Source: Dryas octopetala (lineage: Eukaryota > Streptophyta > Magnoliopsida > Rosales > Rosaceae). From it: DNA of 64,000 nucleotides. Below, piece by piece: positions 36,482 through 48,962 of this stretch. Numbering within the stretch: position 1 is the stretch's first letter; the number at the start of each line of letters is the position of its first letter. Made by a program: the position numbers and the translations under genes. The DNA lies in assembly GCA_963921425.1 (NCBI GenBank), contig OY992832.1, positions 16,714,835-16,778,834 of the forward strand, read 5' to 3'. A model generated the notes under the pieces. It saw only the letters and a program-made list of their open reading frames with translations, was not told where the DNA came from and searched no databases.

Positions 36482-36604
36482 AACTCAGGTATTGGTACAA
36501 TTGAAATGTACATATATATATAAACCTAGGTATTGGTACAATTGAAATGTACATATATATATATAAACCTAGGTATTGGTACAATTGAAATGTACCTATA
36601 TATA
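35867..36604. repeat. ~735-bp segment with inverted ends and 41-bp tandem units
   Basis: The left end GTACACTTCAATTGTACCAA is the inverse of a right-end motif, GGTATTGGTACAATTGAAAT. The right motif is repeated three times in tandem (36,487, 36,528, 36,570). A (TA)n run precedes the tandem units. The interior shares motifs with 32,430-32,640. Possibly a non-autonomous DNA element; class unknown. Confidence 0.45.
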
Positions 36605-38300
36605 CTTTTTTTCTTACTTGTTTGATTATTTTAGATTTTGTGGGTTAATGCTTTTTTTTATTTTTTTTATTTGTATAATTTAAACGGATATTATCTTTTA
36701 TTATTTTAAATTATAAAACATAAAAACTAGATAATCTTGAATGTTTTAATTAAAAAATGTAAAAATTAAAAATGTCATAACGGATATTATCTTTCATAAT
36801 TTTTAAAATTAATACATATTAATTATCTTAATTTTAAGAGATAATGTGAGTCAAATTTTAAAAATTTCATTTTTTGGACCTTAGCCTAAAAATTGGATTT
36901 AAGTACAAATCTAAATTCTTATATGGTTTTAGTTTGACTGACCCTCCAAAATTGGACCTACTTTTAATTAACTGTTTATATAATTATCAACACAATATTA
37001 GCACTAAATAGATAAATAGAGAAGAAGATCATAAGAATAGAGTAATCCTCCTCTAAGGGACTTACCTGAAGGGACATGTAAGGGACAACACATATAGGTT
37101 GAATTTCATAATTGTGTTAAATCCAACCTTAAATGTGCTGTCCCTCACACCTTTCATGTTAAGTTTCTTAAGTAAGCATTGCTGAGTACGTATATCCATG
37201 CTACTTCCAAAAGCAAATGTACTTCCTAAACTCAATAATGCATGCATGTTTCATGAAGTTGTTTACAATAGCAAGTTAAGGATAACCAAAATTCGAACAA
37301 GAACAATTCTTGCTACTCGGAGTGAAAGCAAAGAAATATATGCTGATGTATGTTAGGCGAGCTACCGAGCAGCTAGCTTTGAATTAATTACTATTCCTTG
37401 TTTTCAATGTACGTACTCACTCGATCACCCACCATATTATATTCAATGGCATTTTGCATTTATTACAATATTTCTCATTTCTGAAGATTAACATGCATGG
37501 TGGGTCACAAATTTTTCTTCTGTGCATGATGTTGTTTGTTAACAACATGTCACACATCAACTAGGGCCTAGCACATTAATGGGAATCCTTGTCTTCTTAA
37601 TTTGATTTGATTTGCTTACTTTTATAAATGGAAGGAACGTTGCAATTTGGATGCGTTAAAGGGCATTCTCAAGGAATAAATATTCTAATTTCATGTACCA
37701 ATTGAATGATGTAGTTTTGCATTAATATATATCATGCATAAATATTAAAACTGCTAAATCATTTTCATGATTCATGAACTTTAATAGCTTTAGGTGGTAT
37801 CGTTCTTGGAGTTCGTGAGAATCTAAATGGGCTAGGCTTGGGAGTTAGAGAGATAAGTGCTTCGAATAAATTTACACCAATACTTGTATATAACGAGAGT
37901 TTATCTAATAAAGAATATTGAAAGCAATACAACAACTTCCTTTATTTCCATGGCAACAAACGGGTAAGTCCACGTCATCAAATTCTAAAATACCAATCCC
38001 GGAAAATAAATGAATCATTAGTAACTGCCAAAATTACAGAAGATTAATTGTCAATCTGAACAATTGACAAGGTTGATTTTTATTACAAAATGTGTTTTCG
38101 AATGATAATTGACAACATAACAGATTATATTATTTGAGAAGATTTTAAAAAAGTTTATATATAATGTGAGTTTGTATGTCATACACTCATAGGGTTACTT
38201 TTCTAACTCTTAAATTTAACAAATTTATTTTAAATTTCAAACTAGTGTTTAGATTTGTGAACTATTAAACAACTCTTCATATCAGATATGAACATGAATT
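36605..38300. other. Intergenic, no gene seen
   Basis: AT-rich DNA downstream of the minus-strand LEA-2 gene. Open frames are below 65 codons and unrecognised. Confidence 0.45.
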
Positions 38301-38861
38301 CTATAAGCTCACCCTTGATTTGCAAATGGAATCAACGCTCTCGTATTTGACAATGATAGAGATGTTACAATCACTATAACTGGTTGCTTTCATCTTAAAG
38401 ATCTTCAACAAGTTTACCTTCCCATGCAAGATGGTGTGTGAAGTAAAATTCAGTACCCCAACAAAAAGTAAGTCACTTCGAAAGTTCGAATCAGTTGCCA
38501 ACTTGTCTGCCAAAATATCCAGCGAAGTGCTGATGTTATGCTTCCGACGAGCCGGAATTGTGTCATCTCCAATCGGAGCTTCCGCGATAACATTCCCGCG
38601 ATAAATGACATGAGATGTACTCTTCTCATACTTAAACCCTCCATAGTTAGGATTGCTCACTGTGACCACAATTCCTAATGACACATTAAGCCTTATCGCT
38701 GGAAATAACACCACTTCAAAGCTTTCTATGCTAACTGGCTTGGCCACAATATTGGGTTCCTTAGGTTTTAAGATTGTAACGAATAGAACCACTAGAACCA
38801 CTAAAGTGATGATGAAGAAAATGCCAGTGACCGTAGCACAGATTTTTAAGCCTTTTCGCAT
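38301..38861 (-). CDS. LEA-2 / NHL-type membrane protein
   Basis: A single-exon gene of 186 residues. A short basic N-terminus (MRKGLK) precedes one hydrophobic membrane segment (about residues 9-31, VTGIFFIITLVVLVVLFVTI). Then comes a LEA-2 (NDR1/HIN1-like) domain with the typical order VSIESFEVVLFPAIRLNVSL, VTVSNPNYGGFKYEKS, then VIYRGNVIAEAPIGDDTIPA. The product is probably a type II plasma-membrane or endomembrane protein. Relatives are linked to pathogen and abiotic stress responses, but the substrate or partner is unknown. The frame is intact and the length normal. I cannot name a specific Arabidopsis orthologue. It has no close gene neighbours. Confidence 0.85.
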   Translation of the reverse strand: MRKGLKICATVTGIFFIITLVVLVVLFVTILKPKEPNIVAKPVSIESFEVVLFPAIRLNVSLGIVVTVSNPNYGGFKYEKSTSHVIYRGNVIAEAPIGDDTIPARRKHNISTSLDILADKLATDSNFRSDLLFVGVLNFTSHTILHGKVNLLKIFKMKATSYSDCNISIIVKYESVDSICKSRVSL

Positions 38862-39905
38862 GATGAAAGGTATTTGGGAATTTCTTATTTGGTTTGGATG
38901 GATGAACGAGTTGCAATTAATTTAGCAAAATGGAAAGGTCTAACATGAGATTTTTTATTGCAAATCTTTGTTGCACATAGTCACAATAGTGTTATATACA
39001 AGGTGGTTGTGATTTAAACAAGGAAAGGGTACTATTATTTTATTTGGGTTGTGTCGATCTTTAATTTTATTGATTGAAGACAAAATGGAGGAGTGTGTTA
39101 CAATGAGTTTAGAAGCAGACGGTTGTCGGCATCATTTCCATTATTGTTTATCTGGATACAGATACAATCGAGGCTAATTTTTATGTTTATTTTTTATTTA
39201 CCTTTTTTCATTGACGTGTATACAGATAATTAAATACCTTAGGCCATAAATAACAAGACTCGGGTCGGACTAAGCTGTGGAGCCTAGGCCCAAGTTTAAT
39301 TAACTCACCTTTTTGGTCTGATTCATTTGAAAAGTGATGTGCATCATATGACAGTAGAGAGTCTGACCCACCCTTAGATGGGCCGGCCGTTTAGAGATTG
39401 CAATAAACCTCCTTTCAATCTCCCTAATTCTTGTGAAGGATTAGACAAAATGATTACAACTAGGGATGTAAACTAGGGATACACCCAATAATTTTTCCTA
39501 AAATAGACCGGGCTGAGCTGGTCCAAGCTCAAAAATTTGAACTTGGATCGGGTCAAGCTAATCCCGTCGGACTTTTGAAATATTTAGAATTCGACCGGTT
39601 CGAGTCTAAGAGGGGAGGGGAGGGCTTAAAGCCCAAATACCCTTTCATCAAGCTTATTAAACTTGTTGTTAATTAATGCAAAGTTAGTACCTCTTTAAAA
39701 TGAACTCAAAGTTAGTAGCCTGATCTAGGGTTAGTACCCTCTTTTCGACTCAATGTTAATAGCTGGTAGGCTTGTTGGGATTTAATAGCACTACTAAACC
39801 AATGATTAGTCAATAAATGCGCCCAGGAAATGGCCGGATGAAGCTTTGAAGCCTAGGCCAAAGTTACTTACCTTTCTTCTTGGGTTTTTTTTTTTTTTTT
39901 TGGGA
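38862..39905. other. Upstream region of the LEA-2 gene, with a duplicated segment
   Basis: No gene seen. The stretch 39,283-39,375 (GGAGCCTAGGCCCAAGTTTA ... TCTGACCCACCCTTA) is repeated downstream in two pieces, at 39,840-39,880 and 40,520-40,595, split by the foldback element. Confidence 0.45.
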
Positions 39906-40505
39906 AAATTTTTAACTAAAAGACTTTAACTATACCTCATGTCTTTATTCAGGACATGAATTTCACTTTGTGTCAACTGAGGACTGAAACTTTCATTTTA
40001 TGTCAATTAAGGACTCTGCTTTTTTCGGTTTTTATCTCAACTTAGGTCTGACATCTTCACCAAATTCAAAAAAATTATGCATCTTCTCTTTACAACCATA
40101 TAAAAATCACCCAAATCGAACATCTATAACTCCAGATAATCGGCCATAAACTAGAGTACCAGAAACTATCCAATTTTTCAGATATTTTTCCAGAGGTCCG
40201 ATTAGATAGTTTCGGGTACCCTACTTTAGGGCCGATTATCTGGAGTTGTAGATGTTCAATTTGAGTGATTTTTATATGGTTGTAAAGAGGAGATGCATAG
40301 CTTTAAACCCAGTATAATTTTGTTGAAGTTGGTAGAAGTTTGATGGGTCCAATGTCGGGCCAAAGTTGAGATAAAAACTAAAAAAAAAAAAAAAATAGTC
40401 CATTAACACAAAATGAAAGTTTTAGTTCTCATTTGACACAAAGTGAAATTCATATCCTGGATAGAGATATGAGGTATAGTTGGAGTCCTTTAACTAAAAA
40501 TTTTT
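39906..40505. mobile_element. Foldback element (~600-bp near-palindrome)
   Basis: Two arms of ~300 bases meet near 40,200. The left carries ACTATACCTCATGTCTTTAT and the right its complement through GAGATATGAGGTATAGTT. The arms also mirror through ACAACCATATAAAAATCAC / GTGATTTTTATATGGTTGT. It is bounded by poly-T tracts, so I could not read a target duplication. Non-coding. Confidence 0.7.
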
Positions 40506-40598
40506 TTTTTTTTTTGCTAATTTACTTTTCATTTATTAGTCATTTGAGAAGTGGTGCGCAACATATAACGGTAAGGGAGGCTGACCTACCCTTATATG

Positions 40599-41202
40599 TA
40601 GGGTTGGCATCCGGTTTGGTTCAAGTTTAGCGTCAAACTGCAAACCAAACTAATATACCATTTAGTCTATAACGGATCGATTTGGTTCAGCTTGACAAAC
40701 CAATCCAAACACCACTTAAAGGTTAGTTTGGTTCGGTTTGGGCCTGAGCGCAATTTTTATTCCCATTTAAACAATTTAGCCCAATCCAAATTCCTAAAGC
40801 CAAAACGCTTTGTGTACTTAAAAGCCCACTTTATTCACTTCAAATTATACTAATACCCATACAAATTTAACTTGAAATAACTTCAGTGGCCAAAAAAAAA
40901 AAAAAACTTGAAACATCCAAATTCACAATCTCAATCTGCTGCATGTACATATCTTTAACTTCACTTAGAAATGTATTTATATGCCATGAATCATGATATA
41001 TAAGCTTGTTACAGACCAAAGTGATCAAGCAAGAGATTAATTACTATAGTCCAAGATGAGGACGACAAGGAGGAAACGCAGGGCTGCAGACATATTAGCC
41101 ATCTTGACACTAATACATACGTAAAAAATGTGGTAATTACTAATTACTTGTAATTGTGAAATCTTAATTTTCGTATATTGGGCGGTATTGTGCACACCCC
41201 TA
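40599..41202. mobile_element. hAT-like element, 604 bp, with 8-bp duplication
   Basis: The left end TAGGGTTGGCATC pairs with the right end GTGCACACCCCTA. The flanks are CTTATATG (40,591-40,598) and CTTATATT (41,203-41,210), an 8-base duplication with one mismatch. Short inverted ends of the TAGGGGTGGGCA type and 8-base duplications are typical of hAT transposons. No transposase is present. Confidence 0.7.
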
Positions 41203-41427
41203 CTTATATTTAGTACTTGAATATAAGGTGGTCACCACTGCATTGTAAAACAATGGACTTGTTTTAAGAAGTGCCAGGCATAAATTAATACTTGAATGTT
41301 CTCCTTGCATAGGCTTGGCAAACCATGACAAATTTTTTTCTCTCTCTATGTATCTCTTGTTATATATGAGAATAACTTACATATTCTCGTGATAGAGACA
41401 TGTGGTATCATGGTATCACACTTAGAG

Positions 41428-41429
41428 AG

Positions 41430-41472
<43 letters not shown>
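41428..41472. repeat. (GA)n microsatellite
   Basis: A GA dinucleotide run ~200 bases beyond the stop codon of the COBRA-like gene. Confidence 0.9.
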
Positions 41473-41474
<2 letters not shown>

Positions 41475-41678
41475 TCTGAAATGGATATAGTGAGGAATTA
41501 AGTTAAAGAATTGTCGGTTGGTTAAAAAATGGACAAAGGATGTTGGTACAGAGTTCTAGTGTTTTACTACTACTACTATAAAATTTGATTAGTACTCTAG
41601 GTTTCTGCATCTAATTTAATTGTGTCCTAGCTAAGGCATAAATGAAGATCAATAAGATAATGCAAATCCTAAGATTAA

Positions 41679-43767
41679 TTACATAACAAAAGTCACAACA
41701 GCAAGGAAAATTACAACTACAAAATTTACATGTTGCTGGTTTCCATATGAACTTGGAATTTGAGTAGGAAGTGAACATTCTTCCCCATTGAAAAAGACCT
41801 TTGTAGGATACCCATCTCCTTTACCTACTTGTATGCCCGGTGTATCCTTCTTTTTGAAAGAAATGACAGATTGTTGCTTTCCAGGTACCCTGGGATCTTT
41901 TTCCGGGTTCGTTCCATTTGTCTCCGCCACCAAAAAATTCAGGCCCTTTAAGCCTTGGAAGAAGAGGATGTTTTTGAGGTTAGGAACTTTGACTTTGGTC
42001 CCGTTGAAAGAGTAGGCATTTTCGTAACCTGGAGCAGCTTTCTTCATTTGGATAGCAGTAAACCAATCTTCAAAATTCATTTGGCCCCAATTGAACAATG
42101 TCATTCTAGCTGTCCAGCCATCCTTGTAGTCCGCTAAGAGATGCCAATTTATACTAACCGCGCAATTGTCACCACATGGCAATGGCTTTGGTACATGATG
42201 GTGCTTTATTTTTGCCCAAGCCAAGGCCTTCTCTGTCCTATTTTTAAAGGGGACAAGAAGGGTTTCTGGAGGGAGAAGAATGGCAGGGGCTTTAGGGTTG
42301 CATTTTGATGTGTCCTTACAACCACATGCACATGTATTGCAGGGTATGACAGACTCATTGTGGTAGGAAGAGAATGAAACACAGCACCTAGTTTTCCTAT
42401 GTGTTGGCCTTGTGATGTTGCAAACTATTTGCCAACTTGCAATGGCCAAGCTTGTAGCCTGAAGGCCACTCGGGTCCGGAAATTGAGTAGGATCCACTCT
42501 TATAGGTTGCCCACATTTGTATTCCGGATTAAGTACCCCATCAACCTTCCATCTTTCCGGAGGATGAAGAGCCGTTCGATTCAAATCAGGAGGCAGTTTG
42601 AACACCTGCATTTGAAAAGCAGACGTGGTTCTGGTTGGATCCATTATAGGAGGCAAAATGCTACCATTTCTGCAACAGTTAGGTATCTTCCCAACTTGAG
42701 TATCGTTTGCTTTCTCTCGCGGAAGGTCCCCAATGATCGGGTTTTTTTCACAGTTCATAACTTTGGAAAAATCCATCTGTAGGTAGTATTGTCCAGCAGG
42801 ACCATAAATGCAATTCAAATACTCTATTTGATGTGTATATGCTCCTTTCATGTTGTATATGAATTCTCCTCTCATCCATTGCCAGGTCAAGTTCCAATGG
42901 TCCAGACGCCCCAAAGGGCTATTGTTCTCCATTGTCACCTGAGCAAGGTAATTGTTCTCATAGGCTTGAATAACATCATATGAGATTGTGAGATCACCCT
43001 TTTGGCGAGGCATGAACTTGATTTTTGTAACCTTGGCCTTAAATTTTAGATTCCTAACGCAACAAACTTCCATTGACGTATCTGTTTAAGGAAAAGAAAA
43101 CTCAAAAATTAGAATGAAGATAGGATTAGAATATATATATATATATTAAGAGTTCGATGTGTTTCAATGCATGTAATAAAAAAACTAATAAATGCTCACT
43201 ACGAAAGGCAGGCGTGGGGCACTTCCAGCCATCATTAGCAAGGCGTATAGTTTTAGGCATCGGGGTCCCGGGGGGCTTCACCCCAAACTGAGTGCCCATG
43301 ATTTGAATTTTAGCTTGAATTTGAGTGAAATCTCCAGCTGTGCTAATAGAGGTTTTCAAATCCGCCCCTCCGGCGCTAGAGAAGTAAGTCCCATTGCCAA
43401 CCTCGGCGGGGAAATCTTCACTAGTGCCCATTAAAACTGCTCCACCAGCACCAACTAGAATCTCTTTGTGTTGAAACCCTACGAAAATCTTCCACGCTTT
43501 GAGTTCGTATGTGCCGGTGTTTACTATGGTTGCAGTGGCATTGAAGGCCCATGCTTGTTTCTGTGCATTCTTCAGGAAAGGGTATATTTTTCTCCGGGAA
43601 AGGAAGATGTAGCTTAGGAAGATGCCATCACAATCATCTTGCGCTGGGGGTGGTGCGGCTGGTTTATCATCACCATCTCCATAATCTTGAGCTCTAGTTA
43701 AAGAAAATTGATCAAAAGCAAACAAGGTAAACATTAGTGTTAGAACCCTCCAAGAAGCCCTTTTCAT
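41679..43767 (-). CDS. COBRA-like protein (COBL7-11 clade), GPI-anchored
   Basis: Two exons, read downwards: 43767-43200 and 43081-41679, giving ~656 residues. The N-terminus is a signal peptide (MKRASWRVLTLMFTLFAF, cleavage near TRAQ). An N-terminal extension of ~170 residues marks the long COBL7-11 clade rather than the short COBRA/COBL1-6 group. The COBRA domain follows, starting with GDLTISYDVIQAYENNYLAQ, and has the conserved cysteine-rich CCVSFSS...CNTCACGC block and many NxT/S glycosylation sites. A hydrophobic C-terminus (HVNFVVVIFLAVVTFVM) after a small-residue stretch fits GPI attachment. COBRA proteins sit on the outer plasma membrane face and affect cellulose deposition; COBL10 and COBL11 act in pollen-tube guidance. 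The frame is intact. Which of COBL7-11 is the closest relative cannot be settled by eye. Confidence 0.92.
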
Positions 43768-45943
43768 GACTTTTGTTCAGAATTATTGAGAAGATCTTAG
43801 GGTGATATGATATGTGATCATGTGACATGGGTCTGACAGCTAGCTAGCTAGGATCGATGTATGTGATTGAAATGGTTAATTTCTAAATTCTAATTTACAT
43901 AGCTCTCTCTAATGGAGGATTTGAGAGATGAAAGTTGGTATGGTTGCTAAATTGTTTCATTTGTGGTGTGATGGTAGACAGACGACTAGAGAGGGAGTAA
44001 TTGAGAAATGAGTGCCGAAGGAGAAACGCAAAATTGAGATTGGATGAGACTGATGAATTTGTGGAGAATAAGTCGTATGAAACCTCCTCCTCTAAGTGAG
44101 TGCTGTATTTGGCAAGTCAATAGTTAACGGTCATTTGAACTTTGTAGTTCTCTAAATATTTGAATGGCGGTAATACCCCCATATTTTTTGTTTCTTGTCA
44201 TATTTTCATGGTTTCAACTTTCAACCTTTTAAGAAACAAATGGACACTTGTAGTTCTAAAGATTGAGATTGAGATTGAGAGTAGTTACTCTTACATTGAA
44301 CTTTGCCTCTTCCTTTAGCTTTTTTTTTTGTATAAAATTGAATATAAGAGTGGTGTTATTTCCACCCATTTAATTACATGTTGATCCTCTTATAAAATTA
44401 CTAATAAGTGTACACTCTTAAATAAATAAATAAAAACCTAGTGATCGACTTAGCAACTTCACCGGTTCACCTGATGGCTATGGCAGTATTTACAGAAAAC
44501 TCTTACAGCAAAGGCTGCAAAGCCCTGCACAACTTCCCGCAGTCATAGTCTTCAATATCATTAATGGATGTTCTTAATTATCATGCATAAATTTTACTTC
44601 GATTATATAAAAAGTTTATGCATATATTAGAAAGTCTTAGATATTATAAATTCTTCAATAGATTTAAATAATCCATCAAACCAATATAATTGCAGATCCC
44701 CATCCCCACCACTGCCATAGAAGTTCTCTTCCTATTCTTTTTTTTTTTTTTTTTTGGGCTTAAGATTGGTGGAAGACGATGGTGAAAGAAAAAGAAAGGG
44801 CGATTTGAAATTAATGAAGGGTGATCGAAATGAGTGGATTAAAATTTATTTTAAAATTTTGTGGGGATGAGAAAATAAGATAAGTAGGTGGAAATAGTGT
44901 CACTCTTGAATATGATTGACTACGTTTATATCTTTATATCTGAATAATGTGAGATTCAGTGAACACTTTTAGGTGTGAGGTTTTATCTACAAAAATCTCA
45001 ATGTTATTAATAGTGGATTCTCAACTTATATATATTTTATTAATCGTTAGGTCACTTTTATTGCCTCCACATGCATGCCATACAACTCCAATATGACTTT
45101 GAATGTTGGAACATTGCGGACATAAGTGAGTGTTCGGATGGTTGACGCAGCTCAAACGCTAAATCATATCTCGCGTTGATCCCACATTAGAGAAAAATTA
45201 TGTTGTTTATGACACTTTTTGTTTTTTGTATTAAAATACTTTCATTAATCAAATCCCAAAGGAAGGCCCAACAACAGGAAATTCCACTACAAACAAACAG
45301 ACAAAGACAACAAAACACCCACAAAGCACTTCTACTGTTCGCCTACAACATATATATGAACCATTAGGACTTAGGACAGGCAAGAAGATAAATAGCCTTA
45401 ACAAGCACAAGAGAGGTTGGGGTATTATCAGGATCCAATTCTCCATGCACAACCTCTGTTTGACTAGCAAAGTAGCGCAATCAGCATTCCATACTTAATA
45501 CTCCCATTCAAATGTATTTATGCTTCTGAACTTTCTTTTCATTCCTTAATCCCCCTTCAAATTTTGATTCATAGAACTAGTATGACATTCCGTTGCAATA
45601 AGAAATTAACAACATTAATTTATATATCGTTGTCACAAATAGTTTCTTGTCGTTTTCACATCATCCTTGTCTTTAATTAATCATCTCTTTCAAGAGTATT
45701 CGACATTTTTTTTCTTGATAATCATAAATTTCATATTAACTCTATATATTTTTCAATTATGAGATGCCACAAACATGAAACATCACAAATCATTGTGATA
45801 ATGTGAACTATTGATTGGGTGATTGTACCATAAAGTCAATTTGAACCCTTATATATTGTTATAAGTGTTTACTATGAAATTTAAAATGAAGGATAAGTAA
45901 AATGAAGGATAAGTAAGGGATAACACATTTAAGGGTTTGTAAC
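43768..45943. other. Upstream region of the COBRA-like gene and intergenic DNA
   Basis: No gene seen. A higher-GC stretch near 44,450-44,560 is not open for long. At 45,230-45,300 the minus strand reads a LLLGLPLGF-like end followed by TTAATGAAAGTATTTT, which could be the 3' tip of a LINE. Confidence 0.35.
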
Positions 45944-46590
45944 TAGGAGTGGGCGTCGGTTGTTTAGGGTCGGGTTAAGGCCCAAACTGCCAACTGAGCC
46001 GAATGATCTAGTTCGAAAACTGCTAACCCAAACTGCCCGAGATGTAAACAACTCAGTTCGGATTGTGACATTATTGGTTCGGCTTAGTTCGTTGGGCAAG
46101 TCGGTTTGAGCCGACAACGATCGATGATGAGAAGAGAAATCAACTCTGATGGCAGCAACAACGAAGTTCGATAGTGGCTGAAGTGAAGAGGAAGAGGAAA
46201 GGAGCAAGAAGAAGAAGAACAATATTGAAGATGAGAGAATATGAGGAGTCGAGAAAGAAGAAGAAGATAAAAGAGGGTGGAGAAGATGGTGAGGGCATTG
46301 GGGATTTGTTTTTTTTTTTTAGTGTTTTACTGAATGGAATTAAGAATAATGGCAGTTAATTTTTTAGTTTTGCAATAAAAAGCATTAAAAAAATAAAAAT
46401 GGTTACTTTTAAAGATATAAAAAATAATACAAAAAAGTATATATATTATTTAAATATTAATCGGGCGGGCCAATACCCAAACCCCGACCCTTATAAAATC
46501 GGGTTGGGCGGGTTGATGTAAACGGTTTGTTTTGTTTGCTATGCACCCAACCTGAGGGCTTCGGGTTGGGCGGGTTGATGCCCACCCCTA
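45944..46590. mobile_element. hAT-like element, 647 bp, with perfect 8-bp duplication
   Basis: Left end TAGGAGTGGGCGTC, right end GATGCCCACCCCTA. The flanks are TTTGTAAC at 45,936-45,943 and at 46,591-46,598. The interior is A/G-rich, with an open frame of Lys/Arg/Glu codons that is not a known protein. Non-autonomous. Confidence 0.82.
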
Positions 46591-46599
46591 TTTGTAACA

Positions 46600-47253
46600 A
46601 TTATATACAAACTTTCTATTCCAAAGCCCACTATCTTGCTATCCAAAACAAAAACGGGCCCCAACTAGTTTATCCACTGGGGAAACTATATTCTTGATGG
46701 GCTGTATGTGCCTATTTTATTTTAATGTATTGGGTTTAGTTTATCCAATTCATAATTCATTCTGCTTTGGTGGCGGCTATTATGAGTTTATGACCACCCA
46801 AACATTTTTTTTTTTTCCTTTGATCTGAACTGACCATTCATAGTTAGTAAAAATGAACATCTTGTATTTTTGTTGAAGTTCAAAATCTGAATCACAAAGC
46901 CATATATCCGCCAGCACAACTAAATTCTTCACCTCTCTACACGTTTATTACATTTATCTGAAAAAAAAAAAAAATCAAGGGTCTTCCTAAACTGGTTTCA
47001 CCCTTTGGACAATGATGAATGATCATCCACTTTTGAAATTCACATCCTCTGTTTCTGAGTTTCTCCCACCACCTAATTTCGAATCATGCTTTTCTAAGTT
47101 TACATAAGCTATGTCCAAATTTTTGAATCTTCATTTTTGGCCTTGTGAACATTGCAGCAGACTAAGCAAATATGGGCATCCAGAATCTTTGCTATGCACA
47201 TTGACAGTTTTGATCTTAAACTTGACCAGTTTCTTCATAATCTTGCACTCTTT
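46600..47253. other. Intergenic, 3' flank of the RIC gene
   Basis: No gene or RNA recognised. It includes the 3' UTR region of the minus-strand RIC gene. Confidence 0.4.
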
Positions 47254-48962
47254 CTATATTAGCAAGTTTTGTGTTGCCTCCATTTGGTTGTATGCAGCCT
47301 TTGACGTCTTCGATGGTCGCGAGGATCTTGCTGTGGAAGACGGAGTTTTGACCTTTTTCCGCTTTGGTTTCTTGGAAACATTAGGAAGTTCAGTAGGAGG
47401 AAGGTCTGAGAACAAGTCGGGTGCGGGTTGGTGTGCCATGGATTGCTCAAAATCTGTCACAAAAGATCAAAGAAAGATAAACAAAAACAGAGAGATAGAA
47501 ACTGTCACTAAAAGTTATTAAGCCAAAGTTTCTGTGAATAGTATTATGATATGAATGCATTATTTGCATTGCTTTCAATTTAAGACAATTGATACAATGA
47601 TCCCAATCATAATGTTCAAGAAACCATTAAAATGTCTTAAGACTCTTAACCATCAATTAAAAAATAGCTAAAATAATGAAAACAAAATCAAAATTTGTGG
47701 TATAAATTAGTAAAGTAGTGGTATAAATTTGTGGACCAGCAAGAATTAGGTAGCTAGCGTATGTAAAAGGGCCACGAGCTATCATGTTCCTCTAGGTGGG
47801 AAAGTGTTGATGTCTCGTGACAGAAGAGCCAAAATCCTCCAGTTGGGGCAAAGAATCTTGAAAGCTTTTTCACACCTTATAAATCTCTATTACCAATAAA
47901 CTGAAACAGACACATTAATATCTACACTCTTCCTAAAACTATTTAGCCCGTGACGAAACTCTGCAGCCCACAATTGTCTGATTAGAGTGGTACTACTGCA
48001 CAAATGCACATGATACAAGGCACACATAGTTTAATAATGTACAACAAATTTTCAAGCATTCCAATCATTCATACGACACTCAGGTCCCAGCCTTCAGTTG
48101 TGCATTATTTTTGCATAGTAGTATCTTCTAGCCTAAAACTATACATAGTTATACATACATTGTTAAATCAGACCCCAAAAACTTATGCTGTAAAAAGTGG
48201 GCTAACAATGTGTATCAAGTTTACATCACTCTCAGCCTCCCTCACATGCAACCCGGTGGAGAGGCAGACAGACGGAGGGAGACACACAAACATGTAGATA
48301 CAGCTCTATGCAAACAATAAAGAATTGGGGATATGATTGGAGGTTCGAACACAGGACCTCCGGCTCTTTTATACCGTGTTAGATAACTATAAGGCCTAAT
48401 AACTTATGTTGTGAAAGAATGAATCAACAATGTATATCAAGCTTAAAACATACCTTGAGAGGACCACGCTGAATGAGCCATAGGATCGGAAGAATCCATT
48501 CGTTGGTGGTTAACACGCGATGCCGTTGAGAAATCGGGTTTGTTTTTGAATTCGTTCATCTGCATGATTACCCACATTTCCATAACCCCATCAAATCAAT
48601 GACCAAACAATTAAGAAAAAGAATTGGAACCACACGATTTTGTTGGTACATATGTATAATTAAACAAGGGAGAGAAGAAGAGTTTGTAGGTGGGTGGTAG
48701 AGCCATATACGTACCCAACTGGGGGCGCTGTCGGCAGATGGGCCGTCCCACCCAATGTGTGCTACATGTTTCACATCTGTCGGGTACCCGATTTCCATTT
48801 CACGCTCCTTCACAACTGCAACAACAACAACACCCATTTGACATGTTAATTAATTTCTCCAAAATCATCAAAACCCACACTAATTAATTAAACAACACCC
48901 AAGAGATTGATAGAGAGATTACCAAATATGTTAGAGATGTATTTGAAAATCTTGGTTGCCAT
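47254..48962 (-). CDS. ROP-interactive CRIB motif protein (RIC)
   Basis: A plant-specific effector that binds active ROP/RAC small GTPases at the cell cortex. Four coding exons, read downwards: 48962-48923, 48815-48715, 48559-48454 and 47453-47254, giving ~148 residues. The N-terminus [13 protein letters not shown] leads into [20 protein letters not shown] and [19 protein letters not shown]. Here [14 protein letters not shown] is the CRIB motif, with both histidines and the glycine present (about residues 21-34). The C-terminal half is unconserved, with a lysine/arginine-rich patch (KKPKRKKVK) that could bind membranes or act in the nucleus. The extended reading frame upstream of ATG 48962 is not used, since the family starts at this short leader. 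The sequence resembles RIC9-11 more than RIC1-4, but this is not certain. A TC-rich 5' UTR probably extends to ~49,700. Confidence 0.88.

Noticed and set aside
45929..46359. Charged frames on both strands inside the hAT-like element
   Set aside because: They come from an A/G-rich stretch and show no hAT transposase motif.
48330..48400. GGTTCGAAC motif near 48,340 as a tRNA B-box
   Set aside because: No A-box at the right distance and it lies in a RIC intron; it looks like a repeat fragment.
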